Shown here piece by piece: positions 13,506 through 22,228 of a stretch of DNA of 23,493 nucleotides. A program made the position numbers and the translations under genes. Positions within the stretch are counted from its first letter, which is position 1; each line of letters opens with the position of its first letter. Under the pieces are notes generated by a model that had not been told where the DNA came from, searched no databases, and saw nothing but the letters and a program-made list of their open reading frames with translations. Source of the DNA: Bacteroidaceae bacterium (GTDB taxonomy: Bacteria; Bacteroidota; Bacteroidia; Bacteroidales; Bacteroidaceae); contig CAAHEN010000244.1 in assembly GCA_900772575.1 (NCBI GenBank), forward strand, positions 1 to 23,493. The letters run 5' to 3'.

Positions 13506-15365
13506 TTAGCCGATATGGCGGGCAAGGAAACGCTCCATGGCACGATAGAAGTCGAAGCGATTCTCTTGGTTGTGGAAGCCGTGGCCCTCGTTGTCTTTCA
13601 CCATGTATTCCACGTCGATGCCACGGGCGAGCAGGGCGGCCACCATCTGGTCGCTCTCGGCCTTGTTGACGCGGGGGTCGTTGGCCCCCTGGGCAATGAG
13701 CAGGGGCACGCGGATGCAGTCGGCGTGGAGGGCCGGCGAGGTGGCGGCGAGCTGGTCATGGTCGCGCTCAGGATGCCCCACTTGCTCGTACATCATTTCC
13801 AGCATCGGCCGCCAGTAGGGAGGGATGGTCTTCATGAAGGTGAAGAGGTTGGAAACGCCCACATAGTCCACCCCGCAGGCATAAAGATCTGGCGTAAAGG
13901 CCAGTCCGGCGAGCGTGGCATAGCCGCCGTAGCTACCGCCGTAAATGGCGATGCGCACCGGGTCGGCAACGCCGCGGCCGATGAGCCAGCGCACACCGTC
14001 GGTGATGTCGTCCTGCATCTTCAGTCCCCACTGCTTGTAACTGGCCTCGAGAAAGCGCCGCCCATAGCCCGTCGACCCGCGAAAGTTCATCTGGAACACG
14101 GCATAGCCTCGGTTGCAGAGAAACTGCACCTCTGACGAGTACCCCCAAGTGTCGCGTGCCCAGGGCCCGCCGTGCGGATTGACCACGACGGGCAACTGCC
14201 GCGCCGTGTCCATATCGAAGCCTTTGGGGAGCGAGAGATAGGCCTCGATGTCCAGGCCGTCACGCGTGGTGTAGCGGACGGGGTGCATCTCCACCATGTC
14301 GTCCTCGCGGAGCCACGGGGCGATGTCGGCAATTTTTGTGGCCGTATCGGTGGCAGCGTCATAGAAATGATAGGCGCCGCGCGTGCGGTCGTTGCCGACG
14401 TAGATGAGATAGTGCTCTTCAGCCTTGTCGGTGTCGGCCACCCCGAAGCGGTAGCCGGGGAAGTGGGCCTTGAGGCGGCGGCGCAGCTCGCGCTCGTCGT
14501 CGTCGAAGTAGTGGCGAACGGGCTCCTTGTGCCCTGTGCAGTAGACGGAGAGCAGTTTCCGGCGCTTGCGCGAGTAGCTGATGCTCGCGATGTCGTAAGT
14601 ATCGTCCTCATAGAGCAGTTCGAGCTCAGTGCAGGTGCGCGGGTCCATTCTGACGAGGGCCACCTTGTCGCGGCCCAGGTTTGTGGCGGCATAGACGTCG
14701 CGGTTGTCGGGGGTGAACTCCATGAAGTTGACCATCTCCTTGAAGTTGGTGGTCAAGACGGGACGGAAATTCTCCTCCTCGGTGTCGCGATAGAGGAGCT
14801 GCGTGTTGACACCGTCGACAATGGCAGTGACGGCGCGCAGGCGGCCATCGTGGTCGGTGACCCAGCCTTGCCAGTTGCCCGGATTCTCAGCCAACTGTGT
14901 CAGTTCGCCCGTCGCTAGGTCAAGACGGTAAGGGTCGAACACCTCAGGATTGCGGCGGTTGAGCCCTATCAGCACCTGTCCGGGGATCTCCTCCAAGTCA
15001 TCGATGATCGAGGTGCGCACGCCGGGGAATGCGGTGTAGGCGCGGCGACCGGTGCCGTCGATGCCGACGCCATAGAGCTGGTAGTTCTCGTCGCCGGCGG
15101 TATCCTTCATGTAGAGCAGGCGTTCGTCGTCTGCCCACATGTATCCGGCGACGCTGCGCTCGGTCTCGTCGGTCAGCCGCCGGGCCTCCCCGCCCTCGAC
15201 GGGACGCACGAAGACATTCATGCGGTCGGCGTAAGGAGCCATGTAGGACAGGTAGCGGCCATTCGGCGAAATCTGGAAAGCGGCCTCTTGCGAGTTGCGG
15301 AAGAAGTCTTCAAGGGGTATTCGCCGCACGGCGGCTTGCGGTGTGTCGTTCGTCATATGCGTCAT
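13506..15365 (-). CDS. S9 family prolyl oligopeptidase-type serine peptidase
   Basis: The product has about 619 residues from the chosen ATG. The N-terminal two-thirds (to about 360) is a WD40-like beta-propeller with recurring segments such as FQISPNGRYLSYMAPY. The C-terminal alpha/beta-hydrolase domain contains the oxyanion segment NPHGGPWAR, the nucleophile elbow AIYGGSYGGYATLAG (Ser478), QGANDPRVNKAESDQM (Asp563) and DNEGHGF (His595). This is the S9C/dipeptidyl-aminopeptidase-like architecture, which cleaves short peptides. No signal peptide is seen, so it is probably cytoplasmic. A longer frame reaches 15410, but a TATCTTTG -7 box lies inside that extension (15386-15393), so I chose 15365; the ATG at 15356 is also possible. 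Confidence 0.9.
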   Translation of the reverse strand: MTHMTNDTPQAAVRRIPLEDFFRNSQEAAFQISPNGRYLSYMAPYADRMNVFVRPVEGGEARRLTDETERSVAGYMWADDERLLYMKDTAGDENYQLYGVGIDGTGRRAYTAFPGVRTSIIDDLEEIPGQVLIGLNRRNPEVFDPYRLDLATGELTQLAENPGNWQGWVTDHDGRLRAVTAIVDGVNTQLLYRDTEEENFRPVLTTNFKEMVNFMEFTPDNRDVYAATNLGRDKVALVRMDPRTCTELELLYEDDTYDIASISYSRKRRKLLSVYCTGHKEPVRHYFDDDERELRRRLKAHFPGYRFGVADTDKAEEHYLIYVGNDRTRGAYHFYDAATDTATKIADIAPWLREDDMVEMHPVRYTTRDGLDIEAYLSLPKGFDMDTARQLPVVVNPHGGPWARDTWGYSSEVQFLCNRGYAVFQMNFRGSTGYGRRFLEASYKQWGLKMQDDITDGVRWLIGRGVADPVRIAIYGGSYGGYATLAGLAFTPDLYACGVDYVGVSNLFTFMKTIPPYWRPMLEMMYEQVGHPERDHDQLAATSPALHADCIRVPLLIAQGANDPRVNKAESDQMVAALLARGIDVEYMVKDNEGHGFHNQENRFDFYRAMERFLARHIG

Positions 15366-15385
15366 GGTGATGTGTGTCGGAGGTG

Positions 15386-15393
15386 CAAAGATA
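15386..15393 (-). promoter_or_regulatory. Possible -7 box of the S9 peptidase gene
   Basis: The minus strand reads TATCTTTG, a full -7 match, about 20 nt before the chosen ATG. No TTG is seen at the proper distance upstream, so the promoter is only half supported. Confidence 0.35.
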
Positions 15394-15437
15394 CGGCAAA
15401 GTGCGCACACAGCCTTGCTGCCTGGCCGACAATCGCG

Positions 15438-16547
15438 TCATTCCCGCTTGCTGTAGCTCGCGACGGCCCACGCACAGAAGACCGCGGCAAAGGCCGACAG
15501 GGCATAGAGCTCGGGGAGCAGGTCGGGGATCGTGCTGCCTTTGAGGAACACGGCCCGCATAACGGTGACGAAGTAGCGGAGAGGATTGAGGCGGGCTATC
15601 CACTGCGCCCAGTCGGGCATGCTGCCGACGGGCGTGAAGAGGCCGCTCATGAGCAGGAATACCATGACGAAGAAGTACATGACAAAGACGGCCTGCTGCA
15701 TCGTTCCGCTGTAGTTGCTGATGACGAGTCCCATGCCCGAGACGACCAGAATATAGACGGCGGCAAAACTGTAGACGGTCAGGAACGAGCCCTCGGGCAC
15801 AAGACCATAGACGAGCCAGGCCATGAAGAGGCAGAACGTCATTACAATCAATCCGATGGCCCAATAGGGCAACAGCTTGGCCATGACAAACTGGAGTTTG
15901 CCGACGGGACTGACGTTGATCTGCTCTATCGTGCCGCTCTCTTTCTCGCCGACAATATTGAGCGCGGGCAGGAATCCGGTGAGCAACGTCAGGAGCATCA
16001 CCATCATGGCCGGCACCATATAAATCTTGTAGTCGAGATTGGGATTGTAACGATAGCTGGCGCTGAGCGGCTGGGGCGCTCCGCTGCGGCTGGTGACGGC
16101 GGGAGAGCTGTCGCGCACATCGGCACCGGCATCCGCGACGATCTGTTGCAGATAGCTGGCTCCCATGGTGCCCTTGGTGCCGTTGACGGCATTGGCGGCG
16201 ATGAAGACAGTGGGGCGCCGGCCACAGCCGATGTCGCGCTCGAGATGGCGTGGCAGTTCAAGCACCAGGTCGGCCCGTCCCTGCTCGACGGTGCGCAGCG
16301 CAGCGTCGAAGGTGGGCGCCGTGGCGGCCAGTTTGAAATAGCTTCCCGCCGTCACCTTCTGGATCAGCCGTTGCGAGGTCTGCGAATGGTCGTTGTCGAC
16401 GACGCACAACTGCAGGTCTGTGACCTCCTGGTTGGCGGCCCAAGGCAACACGAGCATCATCATCATGGGCATGAACAGCAGCAGGCGGGGCAGGAAGGCA
16501 TTGCGGAAAAACTGCTTGAGCTCTTTCTCTATAAGGAAGCGAATCAT
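15438..16547 (-). CDS. ABC-2 type permease (second; YbhR/YbhS-like)
   Basis: This 369-residue membrane subunit of an exporter starts with a cytoplasmic helix and first membrane span (IEKELKQFFRNAFLPRLLLF). A large periplasmic domain (about 40-170) follows, with LQLCVVDNDHSQTSQRLI near its start. A block of five membrane helices (about 185-365) completes it and includes the conserved coupling segment GEKESGTIEQINVSPV. This is the ABC2_membrane_3 layout. Its ATG overlaps the stop of the preceding permease gene by 4 bp (ATGA), implying translational coupling and a heterodimeric membrane unit. It is the last gene of the operon, and the S9 peptidase gene follows. Confidence 0.9.
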   Translation of the reverse strand: MIRFLIEKELKQFFRNAFLPRLLLFMPMMMMLVLPWAANQEVTDLQLCVVDNDHSQTSQRLIQKVTAGSYFKLAATAPTFDAALRTVEQGRADLVLELPRHLERDIGCGRRPTVFIAANAVNGTKGTMGASYLQQIVADAGADVRDSSPAVTSRSGAPQPLSASYRYNPNLDYKIYMVPAMMVMLLTLLTGFLPALNIVGEKESGTIEQINVSPVGKLQFVMAKLLPYWAIGLIVMTFCLFMAWLVYGLVPEGSFLTVYSFAAVYILVVSGMGLVISNYSGTMQQAVFVMYFFVMVFLLMSGLFTPVGSMPDWAQWIARLNPLRYFVTVMRAVFLKGSTIPDLLPELYALSAFAAVFCAWAVASYSKRE

Positions 16548-17635
16548 GAAAGGCGAATGTTGAAACGTTTGACACTGGCAAAGAGCAGCACTGCGGCCAT
16601 GCCGGCGAGCACGGCTGTCTCGGTGATGATGTAGCGGAACCCGACTCCCTCAATCATCACCTTGCGCACGGCGGAGATGTACCACCGCGCCGGCACTATC
16701 GTCGAGACCCACTGCAAAATCTCAGGCATACTCTCGATGGGGAACATCAGGCCGGAGAGGATGATAATCGGGGCAATGAGCCCCATGCCGGAGATGAGCA
16801 CAGCCGCCATCTGCGTATTGACCAAGTTGGAGACAAAGAGGCCGAGGGAGAGGGCGAGCACCACGTAGATCATCGACACGCCGAGAAGCAGAGCGAGCGA
16901 ACCGCGCATGGGAACGTCGAACACAAATTTGGAGAGCTGCAGGATAGTGGTGATGTTGACGCACGAGAGAACGAAGTAAGGAACCATCTTGGCCACGACG
17001 ATGCCCAGCGGCGGCATGGGCGAGACGAGCAGTACCTCCATCGTGCCGGTCTCCTTCTCCTTGACGATGGATACCGAGGTCATCATGGCACAGATGAGGA
17101 GGATAATCATGCCCATGACCCCAGGCACAAAGTTGTAGGCGCTCTTCGACTGGGGGTTGTAGAGCAGGCGCGTCGTGATGTCGAGCGGCTGGGCCGCCGA
17201 CGTGCCGACCGCGCTCCCGAGCAGGGCGGTGGCGTAGCCGGTAACCATCTGGGCCTGGTTAGGCTCACAGCCGTCGGTGATAATCTGGACTGCGGCGGAA
17301 CGGGTATGCCCGGCCTCAGAGGCAAAGCGGGGCGAGAACACCACGGCGAGCGCGATGTCGCCGCGACGGAAGAGAGCGTCGACCTCCGCCATCGTCCCGA
17401 CGCGATGGCTGACATTGAAATAGTCGCTGGCAGCGATCTCATCGATGAGGCGCCGGGTGGTCTGGTCATTGGCCGGGTCAAGCACGACGACGTTGGTGTT
17501 CTTGACTTCGGTAGATATGGCAAAGCCGAAGAGCAAGATCTGCACCACGGGCATGCCGAGCAGGATAAGCATGGTGCGGGGGTCGCGCAGGATATGCCTG
17601 AACTCTTTGATAATGAAGCTATAGAATTGTTGCAT
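16544..17635 (-). CDS. ABC-2 type permease (first; YbhS/YbhR-like)
   Basis: The product has 363 residues and the same layout as the next gene: MQQFYSFIIKEFRHILRD and a first membrane span, a periplasmic domain from about 45 (VVVLDPANDQTTRRLI), then five membrane helices containing VKEKETGTMEVLLVSP, the cytoplasmic segment that contacts the ATPases. The open frame runs on to 18139, but that extension lies out of frame over the ATPase gene and has no family features, so the start is the ATG at 17635, 49 nt after the ATPase stop. It pairs with the following permease (4-bp overlap). The substrate is unknown; drug or lipid-like molecules are usual for relatives. Confidence 0.9.
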   Translation of the reverse strand: MQQFYSFIIKEFRHILRDPRTMLILLGMPVVQILLFGFAISTEVKNTNVVVLDPANDQTTRRLIDEIAASDYFNVSHRVGTMAEVDALFRRGDIALAVVFSPRFASEAGHTRSAAVQIITDGCEPNQAQMVTGYATALLGSAVGTSAAQPLDITTRLLYNPQSKSAYNFVPGVMGMIILLICAMMTSVSIVKEKETGTMEVLLVSPMPPLGIVVAKMVPYFVLSCVNITTILQLSKFVFDVPMRGSLALLLGVSMIYVVLALSLGLFVSNLVNTQMAAVLISGMGLIAPIIILSGLMFPIESMPEILQWVSTIVPARWYISAVRKVMIEGVGFRYIITETAVLAGMAAVLLFASVKRFNIRLS

Positions 17636-17684
17636 AGTAGCTATGGTTTGTGGGCGGGCAGGCGTGTCGCCAGGCCGTGCGGCT

Positions 17685-18410
17685 TCAGCGCACGAGCCGG
17701 CGGAACACTTCGTCCATATTGGCGGCGCCGTAGTGCTGCCGGAGGTTGAGCGGTGTGTCGAGGGCGCGTATCTCCCCGTCGACCATGATGCTGACGCGGT
17801 CACAGTATTCAGCCTCGTCCATATAGTGCGTCGTGACAAAGATGGTGATACCGCGCTCGGCAGTGGCATAGATACGCTCCCAGAAGCGGCGGCGCGTGAC
17901 CGGGTCGACGCCGCCTGTCGGCTCGTCGAGAAAGACCACTTCCGGCTCGTGGAAGATGGCCACGGAGAAGGCCAATTTCTGCTTCCACCCCAGCGGCAGA
18001 CTGTCGACAAGGGCGTCTCCCTCGGCCTCGAGGTCGAGCTCTCGGAGCAGTTCCTCGCTCTTGCTGCGGATATCGCTGCGGCGCATGCCATAGATGCCGC
18101 CGAAGAGTTTGAGGTTCTCACGGACGGTGAGGTCGCCATAGAGTGAGAAGCGCTGGCTCATGTAGCCGATGTGGCGCTTGACGCGCTCAGGTTCGCGGCT
18201 GACATCGCAGCCGGCCACGGTAGCCGTGCCCGACGTCGGGCGGCTCAGGCCGCAGAGCATGCGCATAGCGGTCGTCTTGCCAGCGCCATTGGCTCCGAGA
18301 AAGCCGAAAATCTCGCCGCGTTCCACGCTGAAGGTGATGCCACGCACGGCGGTGAAGTTGCCGAAACGCTTAGTGAGTTTGTTGGTGGTGATGACCATGG
18401 ACTGTTGCAT
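17685..18410 (-). CDS. ABC transporter ATPase (second nucleotide-binding subunit)
   Basis: This 241-residue protein energises the exporter. Visible motifs are Walker A GANGAGKT (39-46), Q-loop glutamine Gln86 in IGYMSQRFSLY, Walker B VVFLDE (158-163) with its catalytic glutamate, and the H-switch His195 in VTTHYMDEAE. The signature is LPLGWKQ (138-144) instead of LSGGxxQ. It resembles one half of E. coli YbhF, which carries two such domains in one chain. It starts 2 nt after the stop of the other ATPase gene and precedes the first permease by 49 nt. Its intact Q-loop and H-switch complement the other subunit, which lacks both. Confidence 0.93.
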   Translation of the reverse strand: MQQSMVITTNKLTKRFGNFTAVRGITFSVERGEIFGFLGANGAGKTTAMRMLCGLSRPTSGTATVAGCDVSREPERVKRHIGYMSQRFSLYGDLTVRENLKLFGGIYGMRRSDIRSKSEELLRELDLEAEGDALVDSLPLGWKQKLAFSVAIFHEPEVVFLDEPTGGVDPVTRRRFWERIYATAERGITIFVTTHYMDEAEYCDRVSIMVDGEIRALDTPLNLRQHYGAANMDEVFRRLVR

Positions 18411-18412
18411 TT

Positions 18413-19339
18413 TTATCGGGTGGCAGCCGGCTGCGAGTCGTCTGCCAGAAGAATGAAGCGATCCTCGACGCCTGGTGCCGTGGCAGCGATGCCGATGTCG
18501 CCGTGGCCCTGCGCGGCCAGATAGGCGTGCAGGTCGGCAGGCGTGAGCGGCGCTGTGAAGGTGGCATGGACACTGTCGCCGAACGAGAAGGCCGTGCGCG
18601 TTGTGGGATAACGGCGCAAGTCGGCCAGCAGCCGGTGCATCCGGTCTGTACGGACGGCCCAGAGAGGATGGGGATAGGCGGCGGCGATGGCGGCGGGCGT
18701 GTCGACGGTGAGAAAACTGCCGTTCGTCATCAGGGCGATGCGGTCGCAGCGAGCGGCCTCATCCATGTAGGGGGTGGACGCGACGATGGTGATGCCCTGC
18801 TGCCGAATGCGGGCCAGCATGTCCCAGAACTCCTGGCGGCTGACGGCATCGACCCCTGTGGTCGGCTCGTCGAGGAAGAGCACCTCCGGACGGTGAATCA
18901 GGGCGCAGCAGAGGGCGAGCTTCTGCTTCATGCCACCAGAGAGCTTGCCGGCACGGCGACCGCTGAAGGGCTCGAGCTGCACATAGATGTCGCTGACAAG
19001 GTCGTAGTTATCGGCCAGTGTCGTCCCGAAGACGTCGGCAAAGAACTTGAGGTTCTCGGCCACGGTCAGGTCGGCATAGAGCGAGAAGCGGCCGGGCATA
19101 TAGCCGATGCGGCGGCGCAGAGTGCGGAAGTCGCACCGTACGTCGAGCCCGGCGACGGTGGCCGCGCCGCTATCGGGGAGGATGAGTGACGTCAAGATGC
19201 GCATGAGCGTCGTCTTGCCGGCACCGTCGGGCCCGATGAGCCCGAAGAGTTCACCCTGCCTGACGCTCAGACTGACGCCGCGCAGGGCCTCGACGCGCCC
19301 GTAGCGCTTGGCCAGTTCACTGAAAACGACACTCTCCAT
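18413..19339 (-). CDS. ABC transporter ATPase (first nucleotide-binding subunit)
   Basis: The product has 308 residues. Walker A is GPDGAGKT (36-43), the signature LSGGMKQ (133-139) is canonical, and Walker B is VLFLDE with its glutamate. Two switch residues are changed: the Q-loop reads IGYMPGRFSLY (Gly83 where Gln is expected), and the H-switch reads ASTPYMDEA (Pro190 where His is expected). A C-terminal extension of about 85 residues follows the ATPase core and is absent from the partner. The open frame extends to 19522, but the added 61 residues overlap the adaptor gene and look non-coding, so I chose 19339, which overlaps the adaptor stop by 23 bp. It corresponds to the N-terminal half of YbhF. 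Confidence 0.92.
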   Translation of the reverse strand: MESVVFSELAKRYGRVEALRGVSLSVRQGELFGLIGPDGAGKTTLMRILTSLILPDSGAATVAGLDVRCDFRTLRRRIGYMPGRFSLYADLTVAENLKFFADVFGTTLADNYDLVSDIYVQLEPFSGRRAGKLSGGMKQKLALCCALIHRPEVLFLDEPTTGVDAVSRQEFWDMLARIRQQGITIVASTPYMDEAARCDRIALMTNGSFLTVDTPAAIAAAYPHPLWAVRTDRMHRLLADLRRYPTTRTAFSFGDSVHATFTAPLTPADLHAYLAAQGHGDIGIAATAPGVEDRFILLADDSQPAATR

Positions 19340-20207
19340 ACATGCCCAGTTTGATGAGTCCGTCGTTGCGCACGGCAATCTTGACGGCGTAGACCAGATT
19401 GGCCCGCTCGTCGCGCGTCTGTATGGTCTTCGGCGTGAACTCAGCCTCACCAGCAATCCAAGTGATGCGGCCGTCGTACTCACGGCGACCGGCGGCGCCG
19501 CTGTCGGCATAGACCTTGACACGCTGGCCGAGACGAAGCGCCGTCAGCTGCGGTGCGGTGACGTAGGCACGGAGATAGACGTGGCGCAGGTCGGCCAGTT
19601 TGTAGAGCTGGCGTCCGGGGGTGGCCAGTTCTCCGGGCTCGGCATATCGGGCTAGGACGGTGCCGCCAATCGGGGCAACGACGTGGGCACGCCGCAAGTT
19701 ATCGTCCGTCAGGGCTATCTGTGCTTCGAGCGCGCGCATCTCATCGGTCAGTCCGGCATTGGCCTTGGCCATTGTCTCGGTGCGCGCCGCAAGCTGGCGC
19801 TCGATGAGGGCTATCTGGGCATCGATGTCGTCCACCTGCTTCTGGTTGGCGGCACGCTGGCTGACGAGGGTGGCAAAGCGGCGGCGCTCTTTCTGTTGTG
19901 TGGCCAACTGCTGGCGGAGGTCGGCCACCTGTGTAGCGATGTCGTAGTGCTTGCTGCCTGTGGCCGACAGGCTGGCCATGAGCTGGCGGTGCTGAAGGGC
20001 CAGTTGGACGGTATCGACGAGGGCCAGCTGGCAGCCATTGCCGACGGTGTCGCCTTCGGCATAGTCCATACGGACGATTTCGCCCTGGGTCTGTGCGGAG
20101 ACAATGACCTCCGTGGCCTCGAATACGCCCGTGGCGTCATAGTCGCCACGGTCTGTGCCACAGGCCGTCAGGAGCAGGAGTGCAAGAAGGGGGAATATTC
20201 TTTTCAT
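19317..20207 (-). CDS. HlyD-type periplasmic adaptor, lipoprotein (YbhG-like)
   Basis: The product has 296 residues. The N-terminus MKRIFPLLALLLLTAC is a lipoprotein signal with its cysteine at residue 16. A biotinyl-lipoyl half-motif follows (VIVSAQTQGEIVRMDYAEGD), then a coiled-coil hairpin (about 70-165, rich in Gln, Arg and Ala), the second lipoyl half (APIGGTVLARYAEPGELA) and a beta-barrel domain (VYLRAYVTAPQLTALRLGQ). AEFTPKTIQTRDERANLVYAV is typical of YbhG-like adaptors. An ATG at 20249 overlaps the TolC-gene stop by 4 bp but would put 14 polar residues before the signal, so I prefer 20207. It should bridge the inner-membrane transporter and the TolC-like channel. Confidence 0.9.
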   Translation of the reverse strand: MKRIFPLLALLLLTACGTDRGDYDATGVFEATEVIVSAQTQGEIVRMDYAEGDTVGNGCQLALVDTVQLALQHRQLMASLSATGSKHYDIATQVADLRQQLATQQKERRRFATLVSQRAANQKQVDDIDAQIALIERQLAARTETMAKANAGLTDEMRALEAQIALTDDNLRRAHVVAPIGGTVLARYAEPGELATPGRQLYKLADLRHVYLRAYVTAPQLTALRLGQRVKVYADSGAAGRREYDGRITWIAGEAEFTPKTIQTRDERANLVYAVKIAVRNDGLIKLGMYGECRFQ

Positions 20208-20245
20208 GGTGTCAGGGTTTTGTGTCTGTTGGTATTGCCGGCTTG

Positions 20246-21538
20246 TCATTCGCCGAGGGTGAAACGGAGATTGTAGGCGGCGAGCAGGCGCTGCATCTCA
20301 TGGAGTGCCCGATCGAGGCGGGCTTGCTGCTCGTCATTGATGTCGCGCATCAGGTCTGTGGCCGTCATGGTGCCACCGGCATACTTGGTCTCGGCTGCAC
20401 GACGGATGCGCTCGCGCAGGCTGATGATCTCGCCGTCGCGGCGGAGCAGGGCGGTATAACGGTGGAGCTGCTCGCCGCGCTCAGCGGCGTCGATGCCTTG
20501 CCGATAGACGAATGCCGCCCGCTGGATCCCGACATCTTCGGCACGGGCGTCGAGCAGGGCCTTGTCGGCCTTGCAGGTGTACAACTGGCTGATGTTCAAC
20601 GTCAGACGCAACCCGGCCAGCCCGTAGAAGGTGAAGTCGTTCTTGAACATATTGAGTCCGGGGCGCCCGTAGCTGCCCTGAGCAAATAGCGAGAGACGTG
20701 GACGCAGCTGGGCATCGAGCTGGCGGCGCGAGGCCTCGACCTGCCGGAGCTGGGCATCGAAGCCGCGCATCTCTGGGCGGCCGGCAGCCGGTGCCGTGGC
20801 CGGCAGCATGGGCTCGGCCGGTGTGACGAGGGTGGTCGTGTCGGTAAGCGCCAGTCCGGTCATCGCGGCGAGCATGGCGGTGTAGGCACGGCGCGTCGAC
20901 TGGTAGTCGTCGGCTGTCTGCCTGGCCTTGATGAGCTCCACACGGATGGCGTCGAGATCGGCGTCATGGGCCATTCCGCCCTGCATCATGCTCTCGGTGC
21001 GACTGAGATTGAGGCTGAGATTGTCTTGCAGAAGGGCATTGATGCGGAGCTGCTCCTGGGTGAGCAAGATGCCGAAGTAGAGCTGGTTGACCTGCTCGCG
21101 CAGGGCATAGAGGGCCGTGGCCGTCTGCTCACGGTTCACATCGGCGTCTGCGCGGACGGCGGCGCGACGGGCAGCGACATCGCCACCATCGTAGAGGCGC
21201 TGTGTCAATGAGACTGTCGCATTGTAACGGCTCTTGCTCAGCTGGGGCACATCGACGCCCGACAGGCCAAGGCGCGTCAGGTCGAAAGGCAGCTCGGTGA
21301 CATCGCTCTGCAGCTGCGCCGTGGCTTCGGCCTGCAACTGCGGCCACCAGCTTCGGGCCGCATTCTCTAGGTTGTAGTCGCGGGCACGTTCCGTCAGTCC
21401 GTATTGGGCAATGAGCGGATAGTGGGCCTCAGCGGCAGTGTAACAATCGCCAAGCGTGGTCTGTGCGGCAAGGCAACCGGCGCCCAAGACGCAGGCGGCG
21501 AAGGCGGCGGCGCGGGTGATGAGAATATGGTGTTTCAT
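20246..21538 (-). CDS. TolC family outer-membrane efflux channel
   Basis: The product has 430 residues. An N-terminal signal (about 1-25, ending near CLAAQ; LGAGC also makes a lipobox possible) is followed by two long helical repeats with the periodic Ala/Gln/Leu/Arg pattern of outer-membrane efflux proteins. Typical segments are NLENAARSWWPQLQAEATAQ, TVSLTQRLYDGGDVAARRA and LFAQGSYGRPGLNMF. TolC-family proteins trimerise into a channel through the outer membrane and periplasm. The start overlaps the TetR stop by 4 bp (ATGA), so translation is probably coupled. E. coli ybhGFSR lacks its own TolC gene; here the channel is encoded in the operon. Confidence 0.92.
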   Translation of the reverse strand: MKHHILITRAAAFAACVLGAGCLAAQTTLGDCYTAAEAHYPLIAQYGLTERARDYNLENAARSWWPQLQAEATAQLQSDVTELPFDLTRLGLSGVDVPQLSKSRYNATVSLTQRLYDGGDVAARRAAVRADADVNREQTATALYALREQVNQLYFGILLTQEQLRINALLQDNLSLNLSRTESMMQGGMAHDADLDAIRVELIKARQTADDYQSTRRAYTAMLAAMTGLALTDTTTLVTPAEPMLPATAPAAGRPEMRGFDAQLRQVEASRRQLDAQLRPRLSLFAQGSYGRPGLNMFKNDFTFYGLAGLRLTLNISQLYTCKADKALLDARAEDVGIQRAAFVYRQGIDAAERGEQLHRYTALLRRDGEIISLRERIRRAAETKYAGGTMTATDLMRDINDEQQARLDRALHEMQRLLAAYNLRFTLGE

Positions 21539-22179
21539 ACTTGCGGGGATGTGGAGGTGTCAGGGTCGAGCAGGCGGCACATCGTCTCAACGATGTTAGG
21601 TTTCCACTCGGCAAGGAAATCTGGCAGACTCTCGTCGTCTGCCAAGAACACACGTTCAAGCACGGGGCGGGCTGTAAAGGGAACCGTCAACAGGGCCAGC
21701 AGCGTCAGGAAGGCAACACGGATGGGCACACGGCGCAGATGGCCGCTCCGCATCTCCGCCTCTATGCCGTCGCGGACACGCACCATGTTGTCGGTCAGTC
21801 CCAGATGTTCCACAGTGGCGATGACGAGCGAGAGGTCGCGATTCATTTCACGGAGTATGAAGAAAGGAAGCGATGGGTGGGCCAAAAAGACGCGGTAGTA
21901 GATCTCCACCAAGCTGTCCATGCGCTCGCGAACAGTGAGGTCTTGCCGCAGCACCACAGCCACAACCTGCGGAAAAGAGATACTGACGATGCTGCCCAAG
22001 GCAGCCTGGAAGAGACGCTCCTTGGTGCGGAAATAATAGTTGATAGCTGGACGGTTGACGCCGATACGGGCGGCGATGTCGCCCATACTGGTTGCGGAAA
22101 AACCGTGCTCGATGAAGAGATCACGGGCAGCGATGACGATGCGCTGCTCCATGTCTTCGGTGATTTTCTCGTCGGTCAT
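21535..22179 (-). CDS. TetR family regulator (CecR-like)
   Basis: The product has 214 residues. The N-terminal DNA-binding domain covers about 10-58: IVIAARDLFIEHGFSATSMGDIAARIGVNRPAINYYFRTKERLF, written here in parts as IVIAARDLFIEHGF, then the helix-turn-helix TSMGDIAARIG and VNRPAINYYFRTKE. The rest is an all-helical ligand-binding domain. It is the first gene of the exporter operon and ends in a 4-bp overlap with the TolC gene. Two dyads lie between its ATG and the predicted promoter, so it most likely represses its own operon until an inducer binds. The order regulator-adaptor-ATPase-permeases resembles E. coli cecR-ybhGFSR. Confidence 0.92.
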   Translation of the reverse strand: MTDEKITEDMEQRIVIAARDLFIEHGFSATSMGDIAARIGVNRPAINYYFRTKERLFQAALGSIVSISFPQVVAVVLRQDLTVRERMDSLVEIYYRVFLAHPSLPFFILREMNRDLSLVIATVEHLGLTDNMVRVRDGIEAEMRSGHLRRVPIRVAFLTLLALLTVPFTARPVLERVFLADDESLPDFLAEWKPNIVETMCRLLDPDTSTSPQV

Positions 22180-22228
22180 ATTTTATTCTAGACTTTGATT
22201 TTCTAATGATTACGATTTCAAAACAACT

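Noticed and set aside
15288..16634. 448-codon plus-strand frame
   Set aside because: It is antisense to the permease genes. Its acidic, His-rich composition is a by-product of the opposite strand.
17636..18139. N-terminal extension of the first permease
   Set aside because: It overlaps the ATPase gene out of frame and is Ser/Arg/Ala-rich without family similarity; the true permease start MQQFYSF is at 17635.
19340..19522. N-terminal extension of the first ATPase
   Set aside because: It overlaps the adaptor gene out of frame; the ATPase fold begins at MESVVF (19339).
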